From Poecilobothrus nobilitatus (taxonomy: Eukaryota > Arthropoda > Insecta > Diptera > Dolichopodidae), in the NCBI GenBank assembly GCA_947095535.1, contig OX352772.1, positions 47,325,445 through 47,389,444 on the forward strand: a stretch of 64,000 nt of DNA, written 5' to 3'. The position numbers and the translations under genes are program-made. Below the pieces are notes generated by a model. It did no database searches, was not told the origin of the DNA, and saw only the letters and a list, made by a program, of their open reading frames with translations. Positions 47,400 through 58,980 of the stretch are shown here, piece after piece. Each line of letters opens with the position of its first letter. The stretch's first letter is position 1.

Positions 47400-48845
47400 G
47401 TAAGAGAAATAATTTAAAAAAATAAATTCATGATTGAAAATAAATATTTCAGCATTATCACAAAAAAAATGGCCGAACGAAATAAATGCAACAAAATATC
47501 AAATATAATATTGTACCAACGTATTGTATTGTATACGTTCATTGTTAAATAATATTAATTAAATATTATTGAAAATTAAATATTTTTGATTTTTGTTTAA
47601 AAAAAAATATAAAGTCAAAAAAAAGCGCGAAAGTTTCTTTAAGCGGGAACATTTCCGGGAGAAACTGAATAATGCAAAAACAGCTGTTACTCAAAAAGTG
47701 GTTTAAATATTTTTATTATGTCTATAGCTAATTAATATTATATCTATAATATTATATCTATGGCAATTTTAGAAAGAGAAAAAATTAAAGTGTATTACCA
47801 AACCAATGGGAAAGAGGGAGAAAAAATATACATAAACTCAGAAATACTTCTCTAAAGAATTTATAGACGATATTCAGTTAATTTATGAACGATATTCAGC
47901 AAAATAAAAAAATCTTTGAACGATATTTTTATAGAGTTTTACACTCTTTTACACACATGTCATTTTTGTATCTGCTGCCTATGCTCTAACATTTTCGTGG
48001 ATATTTTTTTTTCATGAAAACCAACCTTTTAATCCTTACTAATTTACCAATTTCTTGCCTTCTAATGCCCCTTTTAGGAGTTAAAAGATTTTAGTAGATA
48101 ATTCTATAATTTTAGTTTTTAGAAAAATGATAAAAAAAAAAACCTTGAGTTAAAGGTTTCAAAATACCATGAAAATTTAAAAATAAATTTTATTTTGCGA
48201 AAATTTAAATGTCAATGCTAAGTTTATTATTAAAAGTAAGTGGTTTTTGCTATTAATCATTTTTCTTATTGATTTTATATTGAAACGCAAAAATTATTTT
48301 CATTCATATTGTGAAAATAATTTACGTTTTTGTTAATGAAAATTTTTTATATATTATTTTTGTAAATATATCGCGTGTTTATGTAGCGCTCTGCTTTTTT
48401 TTTTTGTTATCATCCTTGGATATAAATTGACTCAGCTATTTTTAAAATGTTATTATAATAATCGGATAATAACATATGATTTTGAAAATGATTGAACAAT
48501 AAATTGGTTTAAATTTGTTTATGCAATTTTATAATTAATCATTTGATTTTAAAACCAAATTCATTTAAAACTATAGTTAATATTTAAGGACTCGAACTCA
48601 ATATAATTTTTAAAATAGTTTTCATAATTTTTGTAATATGTATATCTGTTTTAAGTTCTGTATGTAACACTAGTATAATTTAGTGTTGCCATTTTTTTTA
48701 TAAATTACGATGAAATCGTTTTGAGCCCCAAAACCATACATGTATATGTATTTAGATTTTCACATTCATTTCACGTCAATTTTTTCATTATTTCCAAATT
48801 TTAAAATAATGAAAAAACCCCATACAATAGGTACCTATTTAATGA
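47400..48845. other. AT-rich stretch with a short basic frame
   Basis: A 38-codon frame 47590-47706 reads KKKRESFFKREHFREKLNNA near its centre and looks more coding-like than its surroundings, but it is too short to identify. Otherwise AT-rich. Confidence 0.35.
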
Positions 48846-49181
48846 AAAATAAAAATTATTCGTAATCATTTTGACAGATCTCTCAATACAAACGAAAATG
48901 GTTTAATATCCAAAATTTATTACCATAATGAAGAGTATATAAATAATAGTTTAAAATCGGGTTTTATTGCTCCCGAACATTTTATTTACCTGGATTCTAA
49001 AGGGTATATTCAAAGCCACGAGCATGTCCCTCTATTATATCGCTATAATAGACGGGCCACATGCAAGTGCATTGAATATGACCCAAACCACATTGAGGCT
49101 ATTTCACTAAAGTACGACATGTTTATTCCAGAAAAGGATAAACGAATTTCAAAAAACCATTGGTGGTTAAACATTTCGTAA
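48846..49181 (+). CDS. Unrecognised 111-codon open frame, possible terminal exon
   Basis: The frame is open from after a TGA at 48843 to the TAA at 49181, with no early ATG. It has clearly higher G+C than the flanks between 48960 and 49165. Landmarks are GFIAPEHFIYLDSKGYIQSH, HVPLLYRYNRRATCKCIEYD, and the end RISKNHWWLNIS. A TTTTGACAG at 48883 could be the acceptor of a 3'-terminal exon, giving about 99 residues. A U-rich 3' stretch and AATAAA-like signals follow at 49400-49480. Rich in His, Tyr and Trp, with one CKC, no signal peptide and no membrane segment visible. The lack of stops and the base composition suggest real or recently real coding sequence. It could be a host exon, a transposon or an old viral insert. 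I assign no function. Confidence 0.4.
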   Translation, partial: KIKIIRNHFDRSLNTNENGLISKIYYHNEEYINNSLKSGFIAPEHFIYLDSKGYIQSHEHVPLLYRYNRRATCKCIEYDPNHIEAISLKYDMFIPEKDKRISKNHWWLNIS

Positions 49182-49963
49182 TTAATATAAAAAATTAGTT
49201 TAAAAACTATAATATTAGAATAGGCGTAGGTTTTAAGTTAGGTAGTACGTTTTAGGTTAGCATAATTTTAAGTTAGTATAAGGTTTTATTTATACAATTT
49301 AAATTAATTTTGGTTTTTATTATAAATTTTCCAAAATTAAATTCTTTGATAAAAAATTCTATTAGAAAAAAGAAAAAAAAAAGAAATATAATAATAAAAC
49401 AAATTAAATAAAGAAAAAAACTGAAACACTAAAATATAGTTTAAGGTTTTAGTTCTAAGTTCTGAAATAAATGTTAGTTTTGTAAGCTTTTTTTACTAAC
49501 CCAATGTAGCCAAAAATAATTAAAAAGAAAAATATAAAAGTATATAAAAAAAAAAAAAAAATATATTTAATGAAAATTCAAAAAACCACGTTGATTCAAA
49601 AAAACCATTTTAAATTTTAAAGAAAAAATTGAATTAAAAGGTGGAAAAAATCAAAGTCCTTTATGTTATGTTATGTCACCTGTTACAGGGCAAGTATGTT
49701 ACGTTACAACAACTGTTACAGGGCAATAGCCTAATGTTAATATTCTTTTTGTTAAAATGATGTTTTGTTTAAATGAATGTAAATACTCTGTTTGTTTCTA
49801 TAGGATCTTTCAACTATTTTGTATAGTGTAATAGTATACGAACTTCATAAAAAAAACTGTCAATAAAATTTAAAACCCAATCGGTGAAACTATTCGGGCA
49901 GGATAAATTAATGAATCATTAGTTTTGTGAACTTGGCAAGAAATAAAATTTCTTCATATTGTT
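49182..49963. other. Non-coding stretch after the unrecognised frame
   Basis: Words such as TTTTAAGTTAG repeat at 49230-49285. CTGTTACAGGGCAA occurs twice (49680 and 49717). No gene. Confidence 0.5.
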
Positions 49964-50216
49964 GTAAATAGAAAAATCTGAAAAAGTAGTAAATAGAACA
50001 ATCTGGAAAAGTAGTAAATAGAACAATCTGGAAAAGTAGTAAATAAAACAATCTGGAATAATCTAGAACATAGTAGGATTAATCTAGGATTAAATAGAAA
50101 TACAAGTGAAATAAATAGTATTAGCTGTTATAAATAGAACAATCTGGAAAAGGAATAATCTAGAACATAATAGGAATAATCTAGATTTTAGAACATAATA
50201 GAAATAATCTAGAACT
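49964..50216 (+). repeat. Minisatellite of AATAGAACAATCTGGAAAAGT and AATCTAGAACATAATAGG units
   Basis: A 25-bp unit (AGTAGTAAATAGAACAATCT then GGAAA) repeats about four times, giving way to an 18-bp unit (GGAATAATCTAGAACATA) repeated with variation. AATACAAGTGAAATAAATA also recurs. The two unit types share AATCT.GAA, so one probably arose from the other. Confidence 0.75.
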
Positions 50217-53200
50217 ACATATACAGAAATATAAGTGAAATAAATAATCATAGCTTTAAGAATAATAGCAACATTAACATTACATTACATAACATTATAT
50301 ATTTCGTATTAGTATTAGTAATAATAAATTAGAAATGTAAATTAACATGTAACATGCCAATTTTTATAAATAGAAGAGAGTTCTAATTTGGATGTGATAG
50401 AGTTAAGATCGAATAAACCGAAAAGATAAAGTAAAGTGTTATTATTTATTGGAAAACAAATAAATAATTGCGAACCGACAAACACGCAACAATATTTTAG
50501 GGCTACAAAACTATTTAAACATGATAATGAAAAGGCAAGAAAGCCTTTTAATAAACCAAAACACCATAACTGACTAATTAAAATCAATAAAAAATTCTCA
50601 TGTAAGACAATCGAAATAACTTGGGACGTTATTTTAACTACTTTCGGAGTTTTATGTTAAATTGATATGCTAACTGCTTATTGTATAAATTAAATTATAA
50701 AAGTTATCAATCTCAAAATCATTGTCTTTATTTTCAAAAATTAAATTAAATTATATATTTTTGTAGTTCTAACCGAAAAAATTGTATTGACATTTTTATC
50801 ATCTGTTGAATATTTAAACAGATAATATTTATTTTATAGATTTTGTTTGTTTTCTAAAATTTTATTAATTTTTATTTAAAAATTCAATTCGATATACAAA
50901 AATTGTTTGTAAATATTTAAATTATTTTAGAATTATTATTATAACTTGTATATACTACAAGCCGAAAAATTTTGGTAGAAAGGAGCTTATTGGTGTATAA
51001 ATTTTATGGGCTATTTTCTTTATTAGAACAACTTATTTGTGTGTGTGAAATACCTCAATTTGAAAATGTGTACGTTCTCACCCTCATTTGTACGTTCTCA
51101 CATTACAAATTGGTATATACTAAGTATCTACTCTGTAGTCGTTACTGACATTCAAATTACAAATATTTATATGTGTGTGTATAAGACAATTTAAAAAGTT
51201 TTTATTTGCTTCCATTTATTTTTCTTTCATCTAAATAGCATCTGCAACCATTCTTAAAAAAACTTTACTACCTACCAATAACAAATTATTTTTTGTTTGA
51301 GTAAAAAACCACATTTTTTAATTGGAATTCACTCAATTACTATATACACACGTGACATGAAGGTAAATAACGAAACTAAGTTTCGGCATGTTTCGGTTAA
51401 ATTTCAGAAAATCAAGTGACCAGTATACTCGTCTTGATTATTGAAGTTATAGAAGTATTGGGTCGGTCGAATGTCGAATGCATAAAACTCAACTTGAATT
51501 GAACTCAATTATTTTTACTTTTCTTAAATGGTGACTTTGCTGTACATTTTAAGCTAAGATGGGCATTTTTTTATTTGTGCGTTGTTCGAGTTTTTTTATT
51601 TGTTTTTTTTTTATTATACAATTTTTCCTATACATATGTAGTTACTATTAATTTTTGCATTTAATAACCATTTGAAATATTCCTTACATACGATATATTA
51701 TTTTTGAAGTACGCGAATAATTCACTATTTTAGTCGAAAGGTAGTACAGGTTAGTTTGTACTACTTTGGGAATTTATGCATTTGTTATCTCTTCCCTAAT
51801 GAAATATTTTCAAAGTTCTTTGATAGATTTACATATAATACTGTTCAAATTCAACTTCTTCCAAAAAAAATAAAGTAGTTTATAATTGAAAATTCCACTC
51901 TATTCGGTCAGCCATTAAATAAAATCTATCGAGTTTAACGACTTTTAAAAATTTATTTTTGAATATTCTTCTGTTATACCATGTTTACATGATTTGATCA
52001 ACATTTTTATCAATTCATTAAAATATCGTAAGTTCAAAAAAAAAGAAAAACAAAAAAACCAAAAAAAAAAATATTTAATTAATATTTTGAACTTTAGATT
52101 GATTTGATTGAACTGTACATATGTCATAATTGTCATATACATATACCATGTGATACCAATTACATGTCCAATGACCTCAATTTCATGGTAATTTGCATAT
52201 TAATATCAATAGTTCTGTTCTTAATTTCTTTTTTTTTTTTTGTATATGTACACACATTGTAATATACATAATTATTACAATTAACTGATATAACTTTAAA
52301 CACCTGTATAAAAATTTCATATAAGTATATATGTATGTATATAAGATATATTCACATTAGATTGTTGATAACAAAATACACATTTATATTACAAAATTTT
52401 ATAATACGTATGTTTATTCTTCTCTCTTTCTCTCCTTCACTATTTTACAAGTAACTATATTTTTCCCCTTTTTCTTTTGATACATTTGACTTTAATTACT
52501 TTTTGTTGAGTATATTACATACTTTTCTAACTACATATATGTACATATGTATGTACATTTCTACGCATAATGAATCTACAGATCCTCTTACATATAGCTA
52601 GTAATGTTTTTTTTTTTTTGTATATCCATTCATTTATTCCCAGCTATTGTTGTTGGATTGCGGATAATGATTCTTCTTTTTTTTTCATTTGTGACGCAGT
52701 GAAATCAGTAGATTAGAAAGTTTCAACATTTTGTGTTTTTTTTTCTTTGTATTTCAGAATATTATTTTTGATTATAATTTTCTTTCAGTTGTAATGGGGT
52801 AATTAATTTTTTAGTTATTTTGGTATAATTTTAACCTTTGAAGGTTGTAAAAAAATTTTGTTTTTCTTTTTTGTTGTTGTTTTGGGGTATTTATTTCTTA
52901 ATATAATATTCTTGTAAGTATTTGAATGAAAATGAAGAGGCCTTGATGATCAAAAGAATGACTAGACAAAAGAAATGGTTAATTTTACTTTTAATACCTA
53001 AATATGTACCTAAAGGGCCTATTTTAAAATTTCAAGTGAAGAAATAATATTTATTTTATTATAATTGAAAAAAAAAATTTTGTTAGATGAGGCTTATTTT
53101 CAAGAGTAATACCACGTAATACGTTTAATATATTTTATATATATGTACTTACATGTCTTCTTTACATTTTTGTATATAATGCTGATGAAATTCTTTTGAA

Positions 53201-53306
53201 ATAAATATTTTTACAGAATACGGACTTTCATGTTTCGTAATGGTAACAAAAAATGTATTGAAAATCTTAGTTATAGTGTTATTAAGTGTATTACGTATAT
53301 TACGTA
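50217..53306. other. AT-rich non-coding stretch
   Basis: At 50365-50600 short frames such as SSNLDVIELRSNKPKR and FRATKLFKHDNEKARKPFNK look faintly coding but are broken and unassignable. The minus frame at 50342-50587 is their complement. TGTACGTTCTCAC is duplicated near 51068-51098. Homopolymers elsewhere. Confidence 0.45.
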
Positions 53307-54177
53307 TATTCTATGGCTCCCGGAAATAACTCCGCAAGAAATAATCCCAAAAAAAAAATGAAATAAAACCGCAAAATTTTGTATGGAAAATGACGCTGCA
53401 AAAATTGAGGTTTTATTTCATTTTCTTTTTGGGGCCTTATTTCATAGGAAATTACTATCCAAAACAAAATACTTTTGAAAATGAAATAACGCTTTAAAAC
53501 AACTATATTTTGGGAATTATTTCATTATTTTGATTTATTTATTTCAATAAATGGCAAAATTGATTAAATTTTTATATCTGTTTTAAATATTTACAGTTTC
53601 AAGTTTGTCCTTCTAGAGTTATGGGAACTCAGACAGGATTTGATGAACTTTATAACCTATAGACTTTAACAATTTTTCCTATTTCCAAAAGCTCTGGAAA
53701 AAATGTGTAACCTTGATTTTGCAACCAACTCTAAAATCTTTCCTAATCGAGAATCTCGCATATATACATTTATATAAATATTCTGGAAAAAGGGAATATC
53801 CTGATTTTGAGTCCAACTCTAAAATTTCTCCTGAATTTCTCATATACATATACTTATGTAAATATTCTGGGGCAAAAAAATAGCCTGTTGTGGTAGCCAA
53901 CTCTAAAACCCCTCCTATTTTTCGGGATTTTGTTGTTCGTCCAAATTTACTGATCCCTTAATTAATAAGTATATGCTATTGAAGTTTTCTTAGTAGATAA
54001 CATCTTAAAAAAAATTTGGGGGATTATTTCATTTTTATTTGGGGAATTATTTCACTTTATTGCGGAAATATTTCATTTTGAGTTGGTGTGTTATTTCATA
54101 ATGAAGTAATACCCAATTTTGTTTTTTTTTTGGGGATTATTTTTAAAACAAGGGCTATTTTCGGCAGCCATATTCTA
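53307..54177. mobile_element. Foldback/Mutator-like non-autonomous element
   Basis: The ends TGGCTCCCGGAAATAACTCC and, in reverse complement, TGGCTGCCGAAAATAGCCC are inverted, with TATTCTA at 53307-53313 and 54171-54177. The duplication can also be read as 9 bp with one mismatch. Both subterminal regions are built of a repeated word, ATGAAATAA on the left and TTATTTCAT on the right, spaced by G-rich AT words (GGGGATTATTTC). The centre holds a tandem array of a unit of about 86 bp (53640-53930). No transposase. The structure is like that of the 23662 element: short TIR plus subterminal repeats. Confidence 0.65.
53640..53930 (-). repeat. Tandem array of the 86-bp module
   Basis: Three good units and one degraded unit, with CCAACTCTAAAA at 53725, 53813 and 53897 (periods 88 and 84). 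On the minus strand each unit happens to be open (LELDSKSGYSLFPEYLY), which creates the 73-codon frame at 53679-53900. I treat that as a by-product of a unit near a multiple of three. Confidence 0.75.
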
Positions 54178-57100
54178 CAAGTTATGTAACTGAATGAACT
54201 GCATTTTAGGACGTAGTTTGGAATACAATTATTAAATTATTATTAGACGGAAATAAAATACCTAGTTTTTTTTCTTTCATTAAACTTTTTATTCTTAATT
54301 TAAAAAAAATGGTAATTTACTTTTTTGATAGATATTTTCCTTTATTTACAATTAAAGCGTTTTTTGAAATTTCATTAAATACACATACATAATCTGTATG
54401 CAGTTTTTTCAATACTTTAGTTATATAGTAGGATAGTAGTTATTTTGAAAAAATTCACAATAGTATTCACAATAGTAAAGTCTCAGCTAGCACAGTTTAT
54501 TGATCAGTTATTGATCACGAACAAAATAAATAAAATAAAAGCTGTTAACAAAAGTGATTCTGGCGAATGCATTCAGAATACATTTGGAATTACTTTGAAT
54601 AACACATTGGAATAATCTGTTCAAGGCAGTGATTTAAACGAGATGTAAAATATATAAAAACGTAAAATATTTTGTATATCGTAGACATTTTTAATCACAT
54701 ATCTAATTATACTACATATCTAATTTAACTACATATTACCTTTTTTTGTCTATTCTTACAGCAAAATTGAAAACAAAAAATGTGTTGTCAAAAAATTTAT
54801 ATTAAATTGAACGAAAGTAAAAAAACGTATTACGATTGTGTATCAGTAGTATCAATAAAGAATGCAGCATTCTTTATGCATTCATTTCTAATCGATTGCA
54901 ATGATGCTTGAAATTTAATCTACAAGCGACAAAATTGCTATGGTTTGTGTCTCCAATCGATTATACTTTTACATATATGAAAATTATTCTGTGCTTGAAG
55001 AAAAAAAAAACCAATGTAAATTTTTTAAAGTGACGTTTTAAGAATAAAGAAAAAGATATTTATCTTTGAAAGAATCATTTTGTTTAGATGAATCAGTTTA
55101 CTTTAAACTTTAACCTGACGAATATTTCTGGTCTATATATTGGAACCATATAGATTACTTTGAACTTTAACCTGAATTACAAATTATTTTTCAACAATTC
55201 ATTCAAAGACTTTTACGTGCTTTTACGATACCTTTCGCGGTTTTAGTTAAAGAATAAAAGATTAAAAAAATAAAAAATATACTTTCATTATAGGATATGT
55301 TTCCGTTAAGTTTAAGTTATTAAAGTAAAATTTTAAATTTAACCTAGTCTTGGAAGAAATATAATCTTGATTGATTTAAAATAATACTTCAAATTGATAA
55401 AAGGTCAATTACGTGTACTAAAAAAAAAGCCTTCCTACAAAATATTATTAAATCAAAAGTAATTTTAAAAGAAATTAACAGATAATACTGTTAAACATTA
55501 AATTACATTTATATATAACAGTCAAAGATATTAAAAATTTTCGGTTTACTTTGAGCATTAATTTCAAATTAACGGTTTAAAATACATTTATATAACAGTC
55601 AAAGATATTTAAAAATCTCGGTTTTCTTTTAGTAGTAAATTGCATTAATGAAATTAATTTTTGAAAATAAAATTTGTTATAAATGGCAATAATATTCCAC
55701 TGCATATTTACAATCATATTCTATCACTATATATAAGCTTATTTCTTTATTAACTAGGTATATATTTAGTTTCTGAAGATTATGGTTTAGATGTAGTATA
55801 TATTGGTATAATATGTTTCCTAACCACAATGTTCCGCAAAATTTTCTTTTCTTCTGAATATAAAAAGTATGACTTAGTATTATAGCAATGTAACAAAGGG
55901 TTGACATTTCAATGTTACCCCTTTTATGACATTGAATAACATTATTTGATTTTCACCATAATATTAACAATTATAATATTATATACTTTACGATACTAAC
56001 TATTATCTTATTATGTACATACATATATATGTATACAAAACTATAATAATCAATAGTGACCTCTCAGGTTATTTTAAGCGCTTTTATGATAATAAATATT
56101 AAAGTACATATCACCATTTATAATTAATTTTAATAAAAAGAAATATTAAAACAAAATTGTACATACATACATACATACATAAAAAAAAATAAATTTTTAA
56201 ACAATAAAATTATTAAAAAAAAAAAATATTAAAAAAAAAAAATAAAAAAACCACTCATCAAAATTTAAAGTTTTAACCAAAACCGATCAATTATCAAAAA
56301 AATTATCAAAAAATAAAACAAAAATTAAAAAAACAATAAAAATTAAAAATACATAAAAAAAAATTAGTATTTTAAAATAAATAAAAATGTAAATATATAC
56401 GTTATATTTATTATCTGACAGATATTATATATATGTACATAATATAAAAGTACATACATAAGACCTATTAAGTATCTATTGAAATTTTTTTTTTTATTTT
56501 TTATAATCGAAATTAAATAAAAAAAGAAAATAAATATATAACAAAAGATTTAAAATATCATTAAATATTTTTTTTTTTCTATTTATTGTATCTTGTAGAT
56601 ACTTTTTATTTTTTGTTTTTATTTTCAAAGCCAAAGTCTTTAAATAAAAATTTTGAAAATATTTTTGAACAATAAAGTGTTGAAATATAATTTTCGTTTC
56701 TTGTGTCGTTGTTAAAAATTAAATGATTTCTCATTTTTGTTTTGAAAATGATTGAAGAAAAAAAAAGAAATAAAATTAGGTAAAAAATGTATTTAGCTTT
56801 TTTTTTTTTTTGTTTTACCTATTTTTTAATTTTTCTTAAACTTTTCCGTGTTGTTCATGATCATGATCAATTTGGTTTAACTAAAACTAAAACAAAAGTT
56901 TTAACCAAAACCAAAACTAAAATTTACCAAATACATACCTACATACATATGTAAATTTATATGCATTTGTTAGAAATTATTGTTTTAATAATGAATCTTT
57001 AGTACAAAAAATAAAGACTTGAAGAATTTAATTAATTTAATTTTGTGTTATTATATTCCTTATTTAAAATTTTTTGTTTAACATTAAAAGACAGCTGGTT

Positions 57101-57804
57101 TTAAATTATTTCGGATTAGACAATTGACAAAAAAAAAAGTTTTCTCGGTAGCAACAATATAATAATCTAAATTTGTTCTATTCGAAAATTTTATAAAAAT
57201 AAATGTTTAAATATGTTACGGGTATTTAAACTAGAGCAATGTTTAATGTGGTTTAATGTTACCATATAGAGTAATTTTTTTTCTTAAGCTGTGTGCTTTT
57301 TACCTTTTGTAAAATTTTGACGTACAAAAAAAAAATTTTTTTGTCATAAAGTGCGGTAAACAAAATTGTCAAAATTTTACCTAGCCCAGCAATGATATTA
57401 TTGATATCTACTGATATAACTTTCGGTTCAAGGTGAATAATTTTCTAAATACATAGTTATTAATGTTGAGTAATAAGGAGAACAAATCCATTAAATATAA
57501 ATATTACCTTACGACTTTTTCTTCCAGTTTTATTCAATAATACCAATAACAAATCACTTGTGTCGTATGTTGCTCGAACTTCAAAAAGGATTGCCATCAG
57601 CAAAGGAAAATATTTTTTTAAAATTCTATTGATTTTAAAATTTATTTTTAAAAAAATAATAAATTTTTTCAAACTCCAAATTGATTTAAATACTTCTGTC
57701 TTCTGATTTAAATTTTCTTTCCATTTGGCACAGTAAAATTTCTATTTTTTTTTTTTCCACCGCAGTAAATTTTTTTCAGCTTATTTTACATAATATAAAA
57801 AGTT
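54178..57804. other. AT-rich non-coding stretch with two small duplications
   Basis: TTTACTTTAAACTTTAACCTGA is repeated as TTACTTTGAACTTTAACCTGA (55095 and 55153). A unit of about 80 bp around ATAACAGTCAAAGATATT is duplicated at 55508-55633. A CATA run lies at 56161-56181. The minus frames at 55677 and 57460 show no domain. Confidence 0.5.
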
Positions 57805-57890
57805 ATCGATTGGCACACAGCCTTAATGGAAAACAGGTTAAAGTCGGAGGTAGGAAAATCTGGTGAATATGGGGAATGGATTTTATAAAT
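57805..57890 (-). mobile_element. Relic of a DD34D mariner transposase
   Basis: On the minus strand one frame reads PYSPDFPTSDFNLFSIKAV, matching the HPPYSPDLAPSDYHLF block around the third catalytic Asp of classical mariner transposases. Only about 20 residues are recognisable and the flanks are scrambled. This is a different mariner family from the one at 19786, because this block lacks the WPPRSCDLTPLDFFLWG form. Confidence 0.5.
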
Positions 57891-58517
57891 TCGTACTTTG
57901 TTCAGAAAATTTCAGAAAATCTCTTATGTTTATCATCACTAAAATTAAAGAATTTCTAAAACTAAATATTTCCCAAAAAAAAGTCTCATAACATATAGGA
58001 GCATCATTTGACAGAGCTTGTATAGTACCTATTATCTTATCAGCATCTTTAACAAAATTTTCTAATTGTTTTTTAAACTAGATTTTATTTACACATATTA
58101 CTGATGAGTTTTAGCTAATCTTAAAATTATTAATAATATTCTCCGGTTATTTAATTTACAAAAAAAAAAAATAAAGTTTTTCCCCTTCGATCGATTTTGG
58201 CTCTTTTTTGGTACATTTCCACTCCAATGAACATTTCTGACGTCAAAAAATAGTAAGTAAATTATTAAAGGAGTAAATTATTTGATTTTTGAATTTACCG
58301 CTATACGCTTTACGCATTTGTATTATATTGTTATTAAAGGTATTTCCGCAATAAATTCTACTTAACTGCACTTGATTAATTCGAAAAAAAATTTAATGTG
58401 TTTGAATATGTGAATAGTTATTGCACTAAATTAGATTATGGTACTTAAGTATCTGTCAAATTTTTAGTGTATACGAAACTACACTAGATATTCGCACTAA
58501 AAGAGTAATACTCTACA
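57891..58517. other. AT-rich non-coding stretch
   Basis: No frame or repeat recognised. The last 200 bases form the 5' flank of the exon-like segment at 58518. Confidence 0.5.
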
Positions 58518-58560
58518 ATGAATGCTCTTGTTCGCTGTCTGTACGCAGCCAACTGTCAAA
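58518..58560 (+). pseudogene. Exon-like ATG-to-donor segment, copy B (MNALVRCLYAANCQ)
   Basis: Same length as the segment at 9277-9319, with the peptide MNALVRCLYAANCQ and then GTAAAG in place of GTAAGT. The last 22 bases of the two copies, from the TAC codon to the end, are identical. Downstream sequence (AAAATGTATAGAATGAAAGC) still resembles copy A (AAATTGTATGAAAGTATTC). No continuing exon is visible. Confidence 0.45.
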
Positions 58561-58980
58561 GTAAAGTAAAAATGTATAGAATGAAAGCATTTGTGATAAT
58601 AGAAAAGTTACAGCGTAGAAAAGTTGCTTAACTTCTATTATATTTTTTAGCTTTCTGTAATATATTTGAAAATAATTTTCAGCTCAATTTAAAATAAGTA
58701 TGCACTTAAAAAAAATTTAAAAAACATATTTAAAATTTAGAAAACAAGAAGAAGCTAAAATTTAATTAAAATAGTAAATCATAGTAAATAAAATAATAGA
58801 TATATATATATACGTATATATACGTACATAATAAATATATGTATACCTTTATATGTATACTTTCCTACTAAAAAATTTAAAAATATAAATTTCAATATTA
58901 TTGTAAATTTGTAATTTTGATATTTGAGATATGTACATACGTATACATATGTACAATGTAATATTTTATTAATATTGCCA
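58561..58980. other. AT-rich non-coding stretch
   Basis: TA and ATAC-rich words at 58800-58850. Nothing else. Confidence 0.55.

Noticed and set aside
47296..49181. Splicing of 47296-47399 to the orphan frame at 48884 as one coding transcript
   Set aside because: The phases do not give an open frame across the junction.
53679..53900. 73-codon minus-strand frame with repeated LELDSKSG..LFPEYLY peptide as a repeat protein
   Set aside because: The peptide repeats because the DNA unit repeats. It has no context of a gene and lies inside a non-autonomous element. The related frame at 59256-59456 has the same origin.
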